From assembly GCF_031845375.1 (NCBI RefSeq), contig NZ_JAVREK010000003.1:291465-355464 (forward strand): a stretch of DNA of 64,000 bases, given 5' to 3'. Positions 1 through 7,529 of the stretch are shown here, in pieces. The notes under the pieces are model-generated. The model saw only the letters and a list, made by a program, of their open reading frames with translations, was not told the DNA's origin and did no database searches. A program made the translations under genes and the position numbers. The stretch is from Streptomonospora wellingtoniae (GTDB lineage: Bacteria > Actinomycetota > Actinomycetes > Streptosporangiales > Streptosporangiaceae). Numbering within the stretch: position 1 is the first letter of the stretch; each line of letters opens with the position of its first letter.

Positions 1-51
1 GTCACGCACACCGGCGTGATGGGCGACGCCTACACCGCCGACGTGGCCTGA
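1..51 (+). CDS. C-terminal fragment of an unidentified protein
   Basis: The first 48 bases read open in frame 1 and end at a TGA at 49-51, giving a C-terminal peptide ending GVMGDAYTADVA. A strong terminator-like hairpin follows 25 bp later, which supports a real gene end here. The fragment is too short to assign a family, and the frame choice rests only on the stop codon position and the terminator. Confidence 0.4.
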   Translation, partial: VTHTGVMGDAYTADVA

Positions 52-76
52 ACCTCCTCCGGCCCGAGCACCGCGC

Positions 77-108
77 GCCCGGCGGCTCCACGCACGGAGC
101 CGCCGGGC
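77..108 (+). terminator. Intrinsic terminator-like hairpin
   Basis: A perfect 13-bp GC stem (77-89 with 96-108) encloses a 6-base loop, ACGCAC. It lies just after the stop codon at 49-51 and before the palindromic repeat at 158. There is no clear T-run, as is usual in high-GC actinobacteria. Confidence 0.6.
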
Positions 109-157
109 TCAGTCGTGCCGGAATCCGCCCGCGATCCCCGCACCCAGGCCCCGCGCC

Positions 158-222
158 CCGTTGATCTTGTAGCTATCGTGAAGGAAAACGATTTCCTCTC
201 ACGATAGCTACAAGATCAACGG
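158..222. repeat. Intergenic palindromic element, copy 1
   Basis: The outer arms (158-181 and 199-222) are a perfect 24-bp inverted repeat. An inner 6-bp stem (182-187 with 192-197) closes an ACGA tetraloop. The element is much less GC-rich than its surroundings, with a core of TTGATCTTGTAGCTATCG. Two further copies occur at 32566-32630 and 40070-40140. It resembles REP- or MITE-like repeats, and no transposase gene is in the window. Confidence 0.85.
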
Positions 223-433
223 ACAACGCCCACCGACGACGCGCGGGCGGGAGCCTGCCGGACAGGCCGGCGCGTCCCGGCGTCATCCGCGGGGGGGACC
301 CCGGTCGCCCCGGAGGCGGTGCCGGAACGGCGGTGAAGTCGGTAGCGCGAAGGATCCGCGCGCCGAACCGTTGTGGAATGCTTCGAGGGAGCCCGGCGCC
401 CGCCGCGCCCCGCCTTCCCCCCTGAGGTGACCT

Positions 434-967
434 GTGCACGACCTTCTACTGCGCGACGCAGCGATGACCGCCGCCGTCCTGGCCTTCTTCGCCGCGGCCT
501 GGTTCGGCTGGGCGCAGGAGCACCCCCGGCCGGGGTGGCGGGCTCCGCTGACGGCCGGGTCGGTCGGGGGCCTGCTGGTCGCCGCCGCCGCGGGCGCCGT
601 GGCCGGAGTGAACTGGGACAGCGGGTCGGTACTCGACGGCCGGGACGCGTTCGGGGACTACCTGGTGATCGTGGGGGTGGAGTTCACAACCGCCGCGGCC
701 GGTGCGGTCCTCCTGGCGGTACTGCGCCGGGCCCGCTACATCCCGGTGTGGATCTGCCTGGTGGTCGGCGTGCACTTCTTCCCGATGGCGGGGGTGCTGG
801 ACAATCCGGCGCTGTACGGCCTGGCGGTGCTGCTCACCGCGGCGGCCCTCCTCGCCCCGATCGCCGCCGCCCGCACCCGCGTTCCGGTGAGCCTGGCGAC
901 GGGCGTCCCGGCCGGCACGGTCCTGCTGGTGTTCGCGCTCTGGGCGGGAGGCGCCGCCGCCCTGTGA
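434..967 (+). CDS. Small multi-pass membrane protein of unknown function
   Basis: A 177-residue hydrophobic protein starts at a GTG with GAGG 6 bases upstream. About five membrane segments are visible: roughly residues 10-28, 40-60, 75-97, 105-140 and 155-175. A charged loop (NWDSGSVLDGRDAFGDY) lies after the second segment. I do not recognise the family. The gene stands alone, converging on the ArsR gene 14 bp beyond its stop. Nothing indicates a substrate. A role linked to the adjacent metal-sensor operon is possible but unsupported, because the gene is on the opposite strand. Confidence 0.7.
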   Translation: MHDLLLRDAAMTAAVLAFFAAAWFGWAQEHPRPGWRAPLTAGSVGGLLVAAAAGAVAGVNWDSGSVLDGRDAFGDYLVIVGVEFTTAAAGAVLLAVLRRARYIPVWICLVVGVHFFPMAGVLDNPALYGLAVLLTAAALLAPIAAARTRVPVSLATGVPAGTVLLVFALWAGGAAAL

Positions 968-981
968 CGGGGCCGCCCGGG

Positions 982-1341
982 TCAGTGGTGCGGGGGCTCC
1001 CCGGTGACCACGTGATCGGCGTGGTTGACGGCCTCCAGGACGAGCCGCCGCAGATGGCCGTCCCGCAGCCGGTAGATCGCGTGCCGGGACTGCTTGCGCG
1101 ACTCCACCAACCCGGCGAGGCGGAGCTTGGCCAGGTGCTGGGAGACGGCGGTGCGCGAGGCCGCGCAGGCCTCGGTGAGCTCGGTGACGTCGGCCTCGCG
1201 GTGCCCCAGCACCCACAGCAGGTGCAGCCGGGTGGGGTCGGAGAGCAGCCGGAAGACGTCGGCGGCCACGGCCAGGCGCTCCGCCTCGGGCGGTGTCTCG
1301 TGCGACAGGCTCGCGGCTGCCGGGGTCTCTCGGGTCTCCAT
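982..1341 (-). CDS. ArsR/SmtB-family metal-sensing repressor with an alpha5 site
   Basis: A 119-residue winged-helix repressor. The recognition helix lies in the ASRTAVSQHLAKLRLAGLV segment (residues 61-79). Residues D94, H96, H107 and H110 form a D-x-H-x10-H-x2-H pattern. This is the alpha5 metal site of the SmtB/CzrA/NmtR group, which senses Zn, Co or Ni through the dimer interface. C59 is the only cysteine, so an alpha3-type thiolate site is unlikely. The C-terminus carries two more histidines (PPHH), as in NmtR-like Ni/Co sensors. The gene lies 123 bp downstream of the MFS gene on the same strand. It probably represses that operon through the dyad at 2747-2779. Metal identity is inferred, not shown. 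Confidence 0.88.
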   Translation of the reverse strand: METRETPAAASLSHETPPEAERLAVAADVFRLLSDPTRLHLLWVLGHREADVTELTEACAASRTAVSQHLAKLRLAGLVESRKQSRHAIYRLRDGHLRRLVLEAVNHADHVVTGEPPHH

Positions 1342-1464
1342 GGGGGCAGTCTAGGTCCGCGCCGCTCCCCCGGGGCCTTCGCCGTCCTGCGCCGGTCCGC
1401 GCCCGCGCCGCGCTCCCCGGCGCTTTCGCGGGCCCGGCCGGGGACCGCACCCGCGGCGGCGCTG

Positions 1465-2691
1465 TCAGCGGACCGTTGCCGCGGGCGTTGCGCGCTTCCG
1501 TTCCGCCGGCCGCCACAGCAGGGCCGCCGCGCTTCCGGCGAGAGCGGCGACCAGGCCCGCGCCCGCGAAGGCCGCCTCCGAGGGCAGGGCCGCACCCGCC
1601 CAGCCGGCAAGAGGGTAGGCGGCCAGGAAGCACAGGTGCGAGAGGGAGAACTGTGCAGCGAACAGCGGGGGCAGACCGCAGTCGGCGGCGCTGTCGCGCA
1701 GCACGCGCCCGGTAAGGGTCGCCACGAGCGAGCAGCCGGCTCCCAGTAGAGCCCAGAACCCGGCGAGCAGGGCCGCGGTCGGCGCGATCGCCCAGCCGAC
1801 AGCGAGCGCCCCGGCGGAAGCGGCCATCAGCGCCGGACCCGCCAGCATCACCGGCCGTACGCCCGAGGGCATGGGTACCCGGGGCAGGGCGAAGGCCGCG
1901 ATCATCGATCCGGCACCGAAGCAGGCGAGGACCGCCGCCACGCCGGTGTCGGTGCCGCCGAGCGGTCCGCGCACGTAGACGACCGTGTCGACCAGCACCA
2001 GCGCCGTCGGCGCTGCGACGGCCAGGTTGAGTGCCGCCAGCCCTCGCAGCGGGGGCCGGACGGCGAAGGCGCGGATGCCCGATAGCGCTCCGGCGAGCCG
2101 CGACGGGGACCCCCTGCCGACCGTCCCCGGCAGTCGTGTAGTCGCCACCAGCAGCGCGGAAGCGGCGAACCCGACCGCGGTGAAGCCGAACAGCGCGCTG
2201 AAGGGCACGACCAGCAGCAGCCCGGCGGCGAGCAGCGGCGAACCTACCGCCTCCAAATCGTAGGCCAGACGCGACAGCGCCAGGGCAGCGGTGTAGTCGG
2301 AGTCCCGGACGATCTCGGGGATGAGCGCCTGGAACGCGGGCGTGAACGCGGCGGACGCGGTCTGCAGCAGCGCCACCAGTGCGTAGACGTGCCAGACCTG
2401 GTCGGCCCAGGGCAGCAGCGCCACAGCGGCGGCGCGCACCGCGTCCGATCCGACGAGCACGGCGCGGCGCGGCAGGCGCAGCGTGATCCCGGCGAGGAGC
2501 GGCCCGCCCGCCACGTAGGCGACCATCTTGATCGTCAGCGCGGTCGCCATCACCCGGGATGCGTCGTCGCCGGCCAGCCGGAACGCCAGCAGACCCAGCG
2601 CGACGGTCGCCAGCCCCGTTCCCGCCAGAGCCGCCGCCTGGGCGGCGAGCAGCCGCCGATAGGCACCCGGGCGCAGCAGCAGTCCCAGCAT
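1465..2691 (-). CDS. MFS transporter, candidate metal exporter
   Basis: A 408-residue major facilitator protein with about 12 hydrophobic segments. I place the start at the ATG at 2691 because GGAGG lies 6 bases upstream and the protein then begins directly with an MFS-like first helix. The frame stays open further upstream but has no family character there. It precedes the alpha5-type ArsR repressor on the same strand, and a repeated ATGCGCAC dyad lies 55 bp upstream. By analogy with NreB-like nickel resistance MFS proteins it may export a divalent metal. General drug export cannot be excluded from sequence. Confidence 0.82.
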   Translation of the reverse strand: MLGLLLRPGAYRRLLAAQAAALAGTGLATVALGLLAFRLAGDDASRVMATALTIKMVAYVAGGPLLAGITLRLPRRAVLVGSDAVRAAAVALLPWADQVWHVYALVALLQTASAAFTPAFQALIPEIVRDSDYTAALALSRLAYDLEAVGSPLLAAGLLLVVPFSALFGFTAVGFAASALLVATTRLPGTVGRGSPSRLAGALSGIRAFAVRPPLRGLAALNLAVAAPTALVLVDTVVYVRGPLGGTDTGVAAVLACFGAGSMIAAFALPRVPMPSGVRPVMLAGPALMAASAGALAVGWAIAPTAALLAGFWALLGAGCSLVATLTGRVLRDSAADCGLPPLFAAQFSLSHLCFLAAYPLAGWAGAALPSEAAFAGAGLVAALAGSAAALLWRPAERKRATPAATVR

Positions 2692-2746
2692 GTCGCCCTC
2701 CCGCCGGAGATCGGGGTGATCGGTCGCGAGCCAACATAACAAACAT

Positions 2747-2779
2747 GTGCGTATATGCGCACTCGATATGAATGCGCAC
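2747..2779 (-). promoter_or_regulatory. Candidate ArsR operator upstream of the MFS-arsR operon
   Basis: The 16-mer GTGCGTATATGCGCAC (2747-2762) is a dyad with one mismatched pair. The half-site ATGCGCAC recurs at 2772-2779 after ATATGA. The block is AT-rich for this genome and sits 55-90 bp upstream of the MFS start. Operators of SmtB/CzrA/NmtR-type sensors are AT-rich imperfect dyads, so this is a reasonable binding site. The rest of 2692-3110 holds no gene I can support. Confidence 0.5.
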
Positions 2780-3110
2780 AGGCGGCGCAGACTTCTCCAG
2801 CCGCAGGATCCGCGCCGACCGCCTTCGGGGCGAGCGCGGCGAGCGCCGTGGCCGTCGCGGTCGAGATGGGCGGGTCGGTGCAGCCGCTCCCCCCTCTCCT
2901 CGGGCGGCAACCTGCCGAGGGCGGTGCTGCGCTCCGGTCGAGCGGACTCGCCGACTCCGTACGGAGTGGCCTGCGCCGCGGCGATGAGTTCGCCGGGCGG
3001 CCGGAGTCGGTACTGGTGCAACCGCCGCGACGGGCGGCGGCCGGCCCGGCCGCGGGACCGCATCGGCGGTCCGGGCACCGCCACGCAGGACGAAACAGAA
3101 AGGCGATCCC

Positions 3111-3491
3111 ATGCCGAACGGAACAGGCCTCGACGGGATGCTCCTGGCCAGCCGCGACCCGGAGCGGCTGCGCGCCTGGTACTCCGCCGCGCTGGAGCCG
3201 CAGGCGGAGTCCCGGGAGAACCAGTACCGCATGCTCGACTTCCGCGGTTTCTACCTGGTGATCGACCACCGCGACGACGTCGCGGCCACCAACCCCGACC
3301 CGGCCAGGGTCGTCCTCAACTTCGACGTCGAGGACGCCCGCGCCGCCGTCAAGCGCATCGAGCAGGCCGGCACCCGGTGGATCGCGCCGCTGGAGGACCG
3401 CGACGGCAGCCTGTTCGCCACGGCCACCGACCCTGACGGCAACTACGTGCAGGTGATCCAGTTGAGCCAGGAGCACCGGAACGCGATGTAG
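3111..3491 (+). CDS. VOC (glyoxalase/bleomycin-resistance fold) protein
   Basis: A 126-residue vicinal-oxygen-chelate protein. It has paired beta-alpha-beta-beta-beta modules: an N-terminal module with MLLASRDPERLRAWYSAAL and a C-terminal module ending in FATATDPDGNYVQVIQ. The DPDGNYV turn and the preceding strand are typical of the family. No specific substrate can be read. The ATG is preceded by an AGAAAGG ribosome site. A second VOC gene follows 47 bp downstream on the same strand, so the two are probably co-transcribed. Such pairs often bind or modify small hydrophobic molecules, but nothing here specifies the ligand. Confidence 0.85.
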   Translation: MPNGTGLDGMLLASRDPERLRAWYSAALEPQAESRENQYRMLDFRGFYLVIDHRDDVAATNPDPARVVLNFDVEDARAAVKRIEQAGTRWIAPLEDRDGSLFATATDPDGNYVQVIQLSQEHRNAM

Positions 3492-3538
3492 CCGACGGTG
3501 GCCGCCCTGCGCGGCCGCCTGATGAAAAGGAGAGTGCG

Positions 3539-3919
3539 ATGCTCGATTCGAGCAGGGCGTTCAGCAGTTTCGCGGTCGACGACACCGCGGCCGCGCAGCG
3601 GTTCTACACCGAGACACTGGACATCACGGTCACCGGCGTCGCGGGGATGGAGGAGTTCGGACTCCTCAGCCTGCGCCTGGCGCCCGACCGAGCGGTGCTG
3701 GTCTATCCCAAGCCGGACTTCGTCCCGGCCTCCTACACGGTGCTGCACTTCCCGGTCGACGACATCGACAAAGCCGTCGACGAGCTCGCGGCACGCGGCG
3801 TGGAGTTCCTGCGCTATGACGGCTTCGAGCACGACGCCAGGGGGATCGCACTCGGGCGCCCGCGCAACGCGTGGTTCACCGACCCGGCGGGCAACGTCCT
3901 GGGACTCGTCCAGGACTGA
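3539..3919 (+). CDS. VOC-family protein, second of a tandem pair
   Basis: A 126-residue single-domain VOC protein. The first half carries FAVDDTAAAQRFYTETLDI and the second half carries HFPVDDIDKAVDELAARGVEF and WFTDPAGNVLGLVQD, the usual metal-site-containing repeats. The start is firm: AAGGAG lies 6 bases before the ATG. It differs clearly from the gene upstream (3111-3491), so this is not a recent duplication. The role is unknown. Homologues include dioxygenases, glyoxalases and antibiotic-binding proteins. Confidence 0.87.
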   Translation: MLDSSRAFSSFAVDDTAAAQRFYTETLDITVTGVAGMEEFGLLSLRLAPDRAVLVYPKPDFVPASYTVLHFPVDDIDKAVDELAARGVEFLRYDGFEHDARGIALGRPRNAWFTDPAGNVLGLVQD

Positions 3920-4196
3920 GGCCGTCCTCGGGCCCGGTGCGCACACCTGCCGCGGGCGGGGCGCGCAGCGGTTCCCGCCCGCCTCTCGGCGGCCCGGCGG
4001 GCCGACCGGACGGGAGAGGCAGGCGGGAAGGCCCCGGGCCGGTCCCATCCGTACTTCGCCGTGGCCCGGCAGACCTTCGCGCCCGGCCGTAGCCGGCGTA
4101 TGCGCCGAGGCGCCGGCGCCTCGGCGGAAGCGAAGGCCGCTCACAGCGCAGCCTTCAGCGGTGAATCGTCCGCGTCGCAGCGGGTAAAGAGTCGGC

Positions 4197-4427
4197 ATGC
4201 TGCCCTGGTTGACCCTGGAGTCGTTCCGCTCAGCGGTGCACCGGATGCTGCTGGGCGGGGCGTGGCTGTGCCCGATACTGCCCGCCGACGCGCTCGGCGC
4301 GACTGCGGGTGTGCCCGCCCCCGTCCCGCCTTCCCCCGGCGTGCCTGCCCCCCGCGTCGAGCTGGACCCCGGACGCGTCGACGAGCTGTGGTCGGACCTG
4401 ATCCGCCGCGAGCTGCCCGACTGGTAG
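4197..4427 (+). CDS. Small hypothetical protein
   Basis: A possible 76-residue protein. It has a hydrophobic N-terminal half (SFRSAVHRMLLGGAWLCPIL), a Pro/Ala linker and an acidic C-terminus (RVDELWSDLIRRELPDW). The layout, a hydrophobic start followed by a conserved-looking charged tail, resembles small actinobacterial accessory proteins (DUF6059-like), but I cannot confirm this. The ribosome site (GGGTAAAGAG) is weak. The 277 bp upstream contain no other gene I can support. Confidence is low because the region is GC-rich and long frames are common. Confidence 0.4.
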   Translation: MLPWLTLESFRSAVHRMLLGGAWLCPILPADALGATAGVPAPVPPSPGVPAPRVELDPGRVDELWSDLIRRELPDW

Positions 4428-5243
4428 CGTTCCCGCCGGCCCAGGCGATCCCCTGTCCCCGGACTCCGCGTGCGCCCGGCCCGCGCCCGGCGCGGCTGCG
4501 CCCTGTCCGCACTCCCGCAGGAGGACCGCCGCAGTGGACGACAGACCCGGCGCTCGGCGTCCCCGCGCCCCGGTTCGGCTCGCGCCCTTCGGCAGGGTCG
4601 TCGCACCCTGCTGCGGCGAATGTCCCACCCGTCCTGACATGAATCGGTTGGAACAGGGGTACAGAGCGCACGGGCGGAGCCACCAGACCCCTTTGCGCAG
4701 CGGGTATACCCGATGCCGCACCGGTTCGAGGGCGCTCCCGGCACGAACCGGGGAACGGCTGCGCCCCCGGGCACACCAGCCACAGCCCCACCGCCCCTAT
4801 TATGGCGCCCCGGTGGCCATCGGCCGCGCGGTCCGGCCCGGAGACCGCCGACCGCAGACGAAGGTGAGAGGAGCATTGCGAAAGCGAAGAACGAAAGGCG
4901 CGTCTCGCGATTTCCACTCCGTGTCGCAGCCGCGGCACGCGACAGCCGCTGCGCTACCGTCTTCACGCACGAACGGAGCCGCTCATTGTCCCGGCATGAC
5001 AGCGCCCGGGTCAATATCCTATAACCATCCGGCGCATATAAGGGAAGTATGCACCGATTGGCCGTAGAGTTTCCGATCGAGGACTGCAAATAGCGCAACG
5101 GAACTTACTCCGGCACCAGCAGCGGTCCCGTGCAGGCACCTTCACGGGGTCGGGAGAAAGGGCCAGGCCCTGCACACTGAAGGGCGTTTCGACGCCGGTA
5201 CCTGCCCCGGGACTCCCGGTCCGGACCTCGGGAAGGAGTTGTC
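4428..5243. other. Long gene-free region and structured leader of the BCCT gene
   Basis: No convincing gene is seen across these 816 bp. The right half becomes AT-richer (about 4990-5100), consistent with a promoter. The last 130 bp before the transporter can fold: GTGCAGG (5130-5136) pairs with CCTGCAC (5168-5174), and a CCGGGACTCCCGG hairpin lies just before the ribosome site. I could not match it to a known riboswitch class. Confidence 0.4.
4996..5025 (+). promoter_or_regulatory. Candidate promoter for the BCCT-hsp20 operon
   Basis: ATGACA and TATAAC are separated by 18 bp inside the AT-richest part of the region. This would leave a leader of roughly 210 nt before the transporter. The match is moderate and was chosen by eye. 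Confidence 0.35.
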
Positions 5244-6959
5244 ATCTCTCGATTCAGGTCCTACATACAAGAGCATACGAATCCACCGGTATTCTTCGTC
5301 TCAGGCGGGATCGTCCTCGTCTTCCTGATCCTGGGCGCGCTCTTCACCAGTGGGCTCGCAACGGTCGCCACCAGCGTCCTCACGTGGATCACCACGTATT
5401 TCGGCTGGTTCTACATTATGGCGGCCACTTTCTTCCTGGTGTTCGTACTCTGGGTGATGTTCAGCCGATTCGGTAACATCCGTCTCGGCCCCGACTCGTC
5501 ACGGCCGGAGTTCGGAACGACCGCGTGGTTCGCCATGCTGTTCACCGCCGGCATGGGCATCGGCCTGGTGTTCTTCGGCGTCAGCGAGCCTGTGGGCTAC
5601 AACGCCAACCCGGCCCACCCCAACGAGGTCGCCGCCAACACCTCGGCGTCGGCCTCTGAGGCGATGAACTCCACGCTGTTCCACTGGCTCTTCCACCCGT
5701 GGGCGATCTACATCGTCCTCGGGCTGGCACTGGGCTACTTCTGCTTCCGCAAAGGCCTCCCGATGCGGCCGGCCTCGGCCCTCTACCCGTTGATCGGCAA
5801 CCGCATCTACGGGTGGATCGGCAACCTGGTCGACATCCTGGCCGTATTCGGCACGCTGTTCGGCCTCGCCACTTCGCTGGGCATCGGTGCGCGCCAGGTC
5901 AACGCGGGCCTCACCTCGTTGTTCGGTGTGCCCAACATCTGGTGGATGCAGGTCATCATCGTCGCCGTGATCACCGGCGTCGCCGTGCTCAGTGTGATGC
6001 TCGGCATCGACAAGGGCATCCGCCGCCTGTCGGTGATCAACCTCTGGCTGGCCGTCGCGCTGATGGTGATCGTGTTCCTGTTCGGCCCGCGTCTGTACAT
6101 CCTCACCGGGATGGCCGACTTCACCGGCTACTACCTGCAGCACCTGCCGCAGACCAGCCTCTACGTCGCCAACCAGCAGACCGACCCGAACGGATTCGAG
6201 TTCCAGCAGGCGTGGACGCTGTTCTACTGGGGCTGGTGGATCTCCTGGTCGCCTTTCGTCGGCATGTTCATCGCGCGCATCTCCTACGGGCGCACGATCC
6301 GCCAGTTCATCACCGGGACGCTGTTCGCGCCGGTCGGCGCCTCGATCGTGTGGTTCAGCGTCTTCGGTGGCGCCGGTCTGTTCTACGACAACATCCGCAA
6401 CGCCGGTCTGGCGGACGAGCCCGCCGAACTGACGCTGTTCTCGCTGCTCAACGAACTGCCTATGCCGGGGATCATGGCGGCGCTGCTCTCGGTGCTGACG
6501 ATCGTGGTGGTCGTGCTGTTCTTCGCCACCTCGTCCGACTCGGGCTCGCTCGTCGTGGACATGCTGACCAACGGCGGCGACCCGCACCCGATCAAGCTGC
6601 AGCGGTTCTTCTGGGCCGTCACCGAGGGCCTGGTGACCATCGTGCTGCTGATGTCGGCCATCGGCATGCAGGAGGGCGACGCGGATCCGCTGTCGACCCT
6701 GCAGTCGGCGTCCCTGGTCACGGGTCTGCCGTTCGCCGTAGTCCTGATCATCATCTGCTTCGGCATCGTGAAGGCGTTGCGCGAGGAGGACCAGCGGGTA
6801 CTGGTCCCCGGGACCACGCCTCCGACCCGCGGGGGCGAGGGCGCTGTGCACGTCCCCCCGCCCGGCGACGTGGACCAGGCCAAGGTTCGTTCGGGGTCTT
6901 CGGCCGGCACCGCCAAGGAGTCGGACTCGTCCTCGGACAGCAGCGACAGCGGCGCTTGA
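5244..6959 (+). CDS. BCCT-family glycine betaine/osmolyte transporter
   Basis: About 571 residues, 12 membrane segments. GMGIG (about residues 103-107) and the tryptophan-rich WTLFYWGWWISWSPFVG segment (about 324-340) are BCCT signatures. The GMGIG form is that of Na+-coupled betaine carriers such as BetP, rather than the Arg/Asp form of carnitine exchangers. The N-terminus (ISRFRSYIQEHTNPPVFF) is plainly coding, yet no ATG, GTG, TTG or CTG exists in frame near the ribosome site. AAGGAG (5233-5238) points to an ATC codon at 5244. The next in-frame ATG, at 5418, would delete the first helix. The tail is Ser/Asp-rich. Hsp20 follows 19 bp later, probably in one operon. Confidence 0.88.
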   Translation: MSRFRSYIQEHTNPPVFFVSGGIVLVFLILGALFTSGLATVATSVLTWITTYFGWFYIMAATFFLVFVLWVMFSRFGNIRLGPDSSRPEFGTTAWFAMLFTAGMGIGLVFFGVSEPVGYNANPAHPNEVAANTSASASEAMNSTLFHWLFHPWAIYIVLGLALGYFCFRKGLPMRPASALYPLIGNRIYGWIGNLVDILAVFGTLFGLATSLGIGARQVNAGLTSLFGVPNIWWMQVIIVAVITGVAVLSVMLGIDKGIRRLSVINLWLAVALMVIVFLFGPRLYILTGMADFTGYYLQHLPQTSLYVANQQTDPNGFEFQQAWTLFYWGWWISWSPFVGMFIARISYGRTIRQFITGTLFAPVGASIVWFSVFGGAGLFYDNIRNAGLADEPAELTLFSLLNELPMPGIMAALLSVLTIVVVVLFFATSSDSGSLVVDMLTNGGDPHPIKLQRFFWAVTEGLVTIVLLMSAIGMQEGDADPLSTLQSASLVTGLPFAVVLIIICFGIVKALREEDQRVLVPGTTPPTRGGEGAVHVPPPGDVDQAKVRSGSSAGTAKESDSSSDSSDSGA

Positions 6960-6978
6960 GACCCAGTGAGGAATGAGC

Positions 6979-7452
6979 ATGCCCACTAAGAAGAAAAGGA
7001 CGAATCCGTTCCGCGGCGTCCTGGACATGATGAGCGAGATGAACCGCATCTCCGACACCATGTCCAACCTGGAGACCAGCTCGGCGACAGCCACGCCGCG
7101 CGGGTTCTCCGACGCCTGGAGCCCGCCCACCGACATCTTCGCCCGCGGCGAGGACCTCTACATCCGGTGCGAGCTGGCGGGCGTCTACTCCGAGGACGTC
7201 GAGGTCTCGTTCTCGCACGGTCTGCTCACCATCGCCGGCGAGCGCAAGCGGGACGACACCGACGTCATCTACTACGCCTCGGAGCGCTACCTGGGCAATT
7301 TCCGGCGGGAGATCACCTTGCCGGAGGGGACGGCCGACGAGGACATCTCGGCCGACTTCGACGACGGACTGCTGACCGTCCGCGTGGCGGGCGCCGCCAA
7401 CGCCGAGGGCCCCAGCCGCATCCAGGTGAACAGCAAGAAGAAGCCCCGCTGA
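6979..7452 (+). CDS. Small heat shock protein, Hsp20/alpha-crystallin family
   Basis: A 157-residue ATP-independent holdase chaperone. The alpha-crystallin domain spans about residues 45-140: PPTDIFARGEDLYIRCEL, then ERYLGNFRREITLP and the ADFDDGLLTVRV strand. GVYSEDVEVSF and LLTIAGER are typical. A Met-rich N-terminal arm and a basic C-terminus (NSKKKPR) flank it. I prefer the ATG at 6979 over the one at 6973, because GAGGA ends 6 bases before the former and abuts the latter. The gene directly follows the betaine transporter, suggesting joint stress expression. A very strong terminator follows. Confidence 0.93.
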   Translation: MPTKKKRTNPFRGVLDMMSEMNRISDTMSNLETSSATATPRGFSDAWSPPTDIFARGEDLYIRCELAGVYSEDVEVSFSHGLLTIAGERKRDDTDVIYYASERYLGNFRREITLPEGTADEDISADFDDGLLTVRVAGAANAEGPSRIQVNSKKKPR

Positions 7453-7473
7453 CGGGGGCATGACCCGTAGCAG

Positions 7474-7512
7474 CGAAGGCGCCCGGCCGATCCGATCGGC
7501 CGGGCGCCTTCG
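7474..7512. terminator. Bidirectional terminator between hsp20 and the M16 protease
   Basis: A perfect 18-bp stem (7474-7491 with 7495-7512) with a 3-base loop. It lies between two convergent genes and probably serves both. Confidence 0.85.
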
Positions 7513-7529
7513 TCTTCGCAAGGGGCGTC

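Noticed and set aside
446..3232. Very long minus-strand open frame (over 900 codons)
   Set aside because: It overlaps the membrane protein, arsR and MFS genes in other frames, is Arg/Gly/Pro-rich low-complexity, and has no family motif; it is a GC-rich shadow.
5090..5243. Known riboswitch (ydaO/c-di-AMP or glycine) in the BCCT leader
   Set aside because: The conserved CCGAAC- and GGGG-type blocks of ydaO and the glycine aptamer core could not be placed; kept only as an undefined structured leader.
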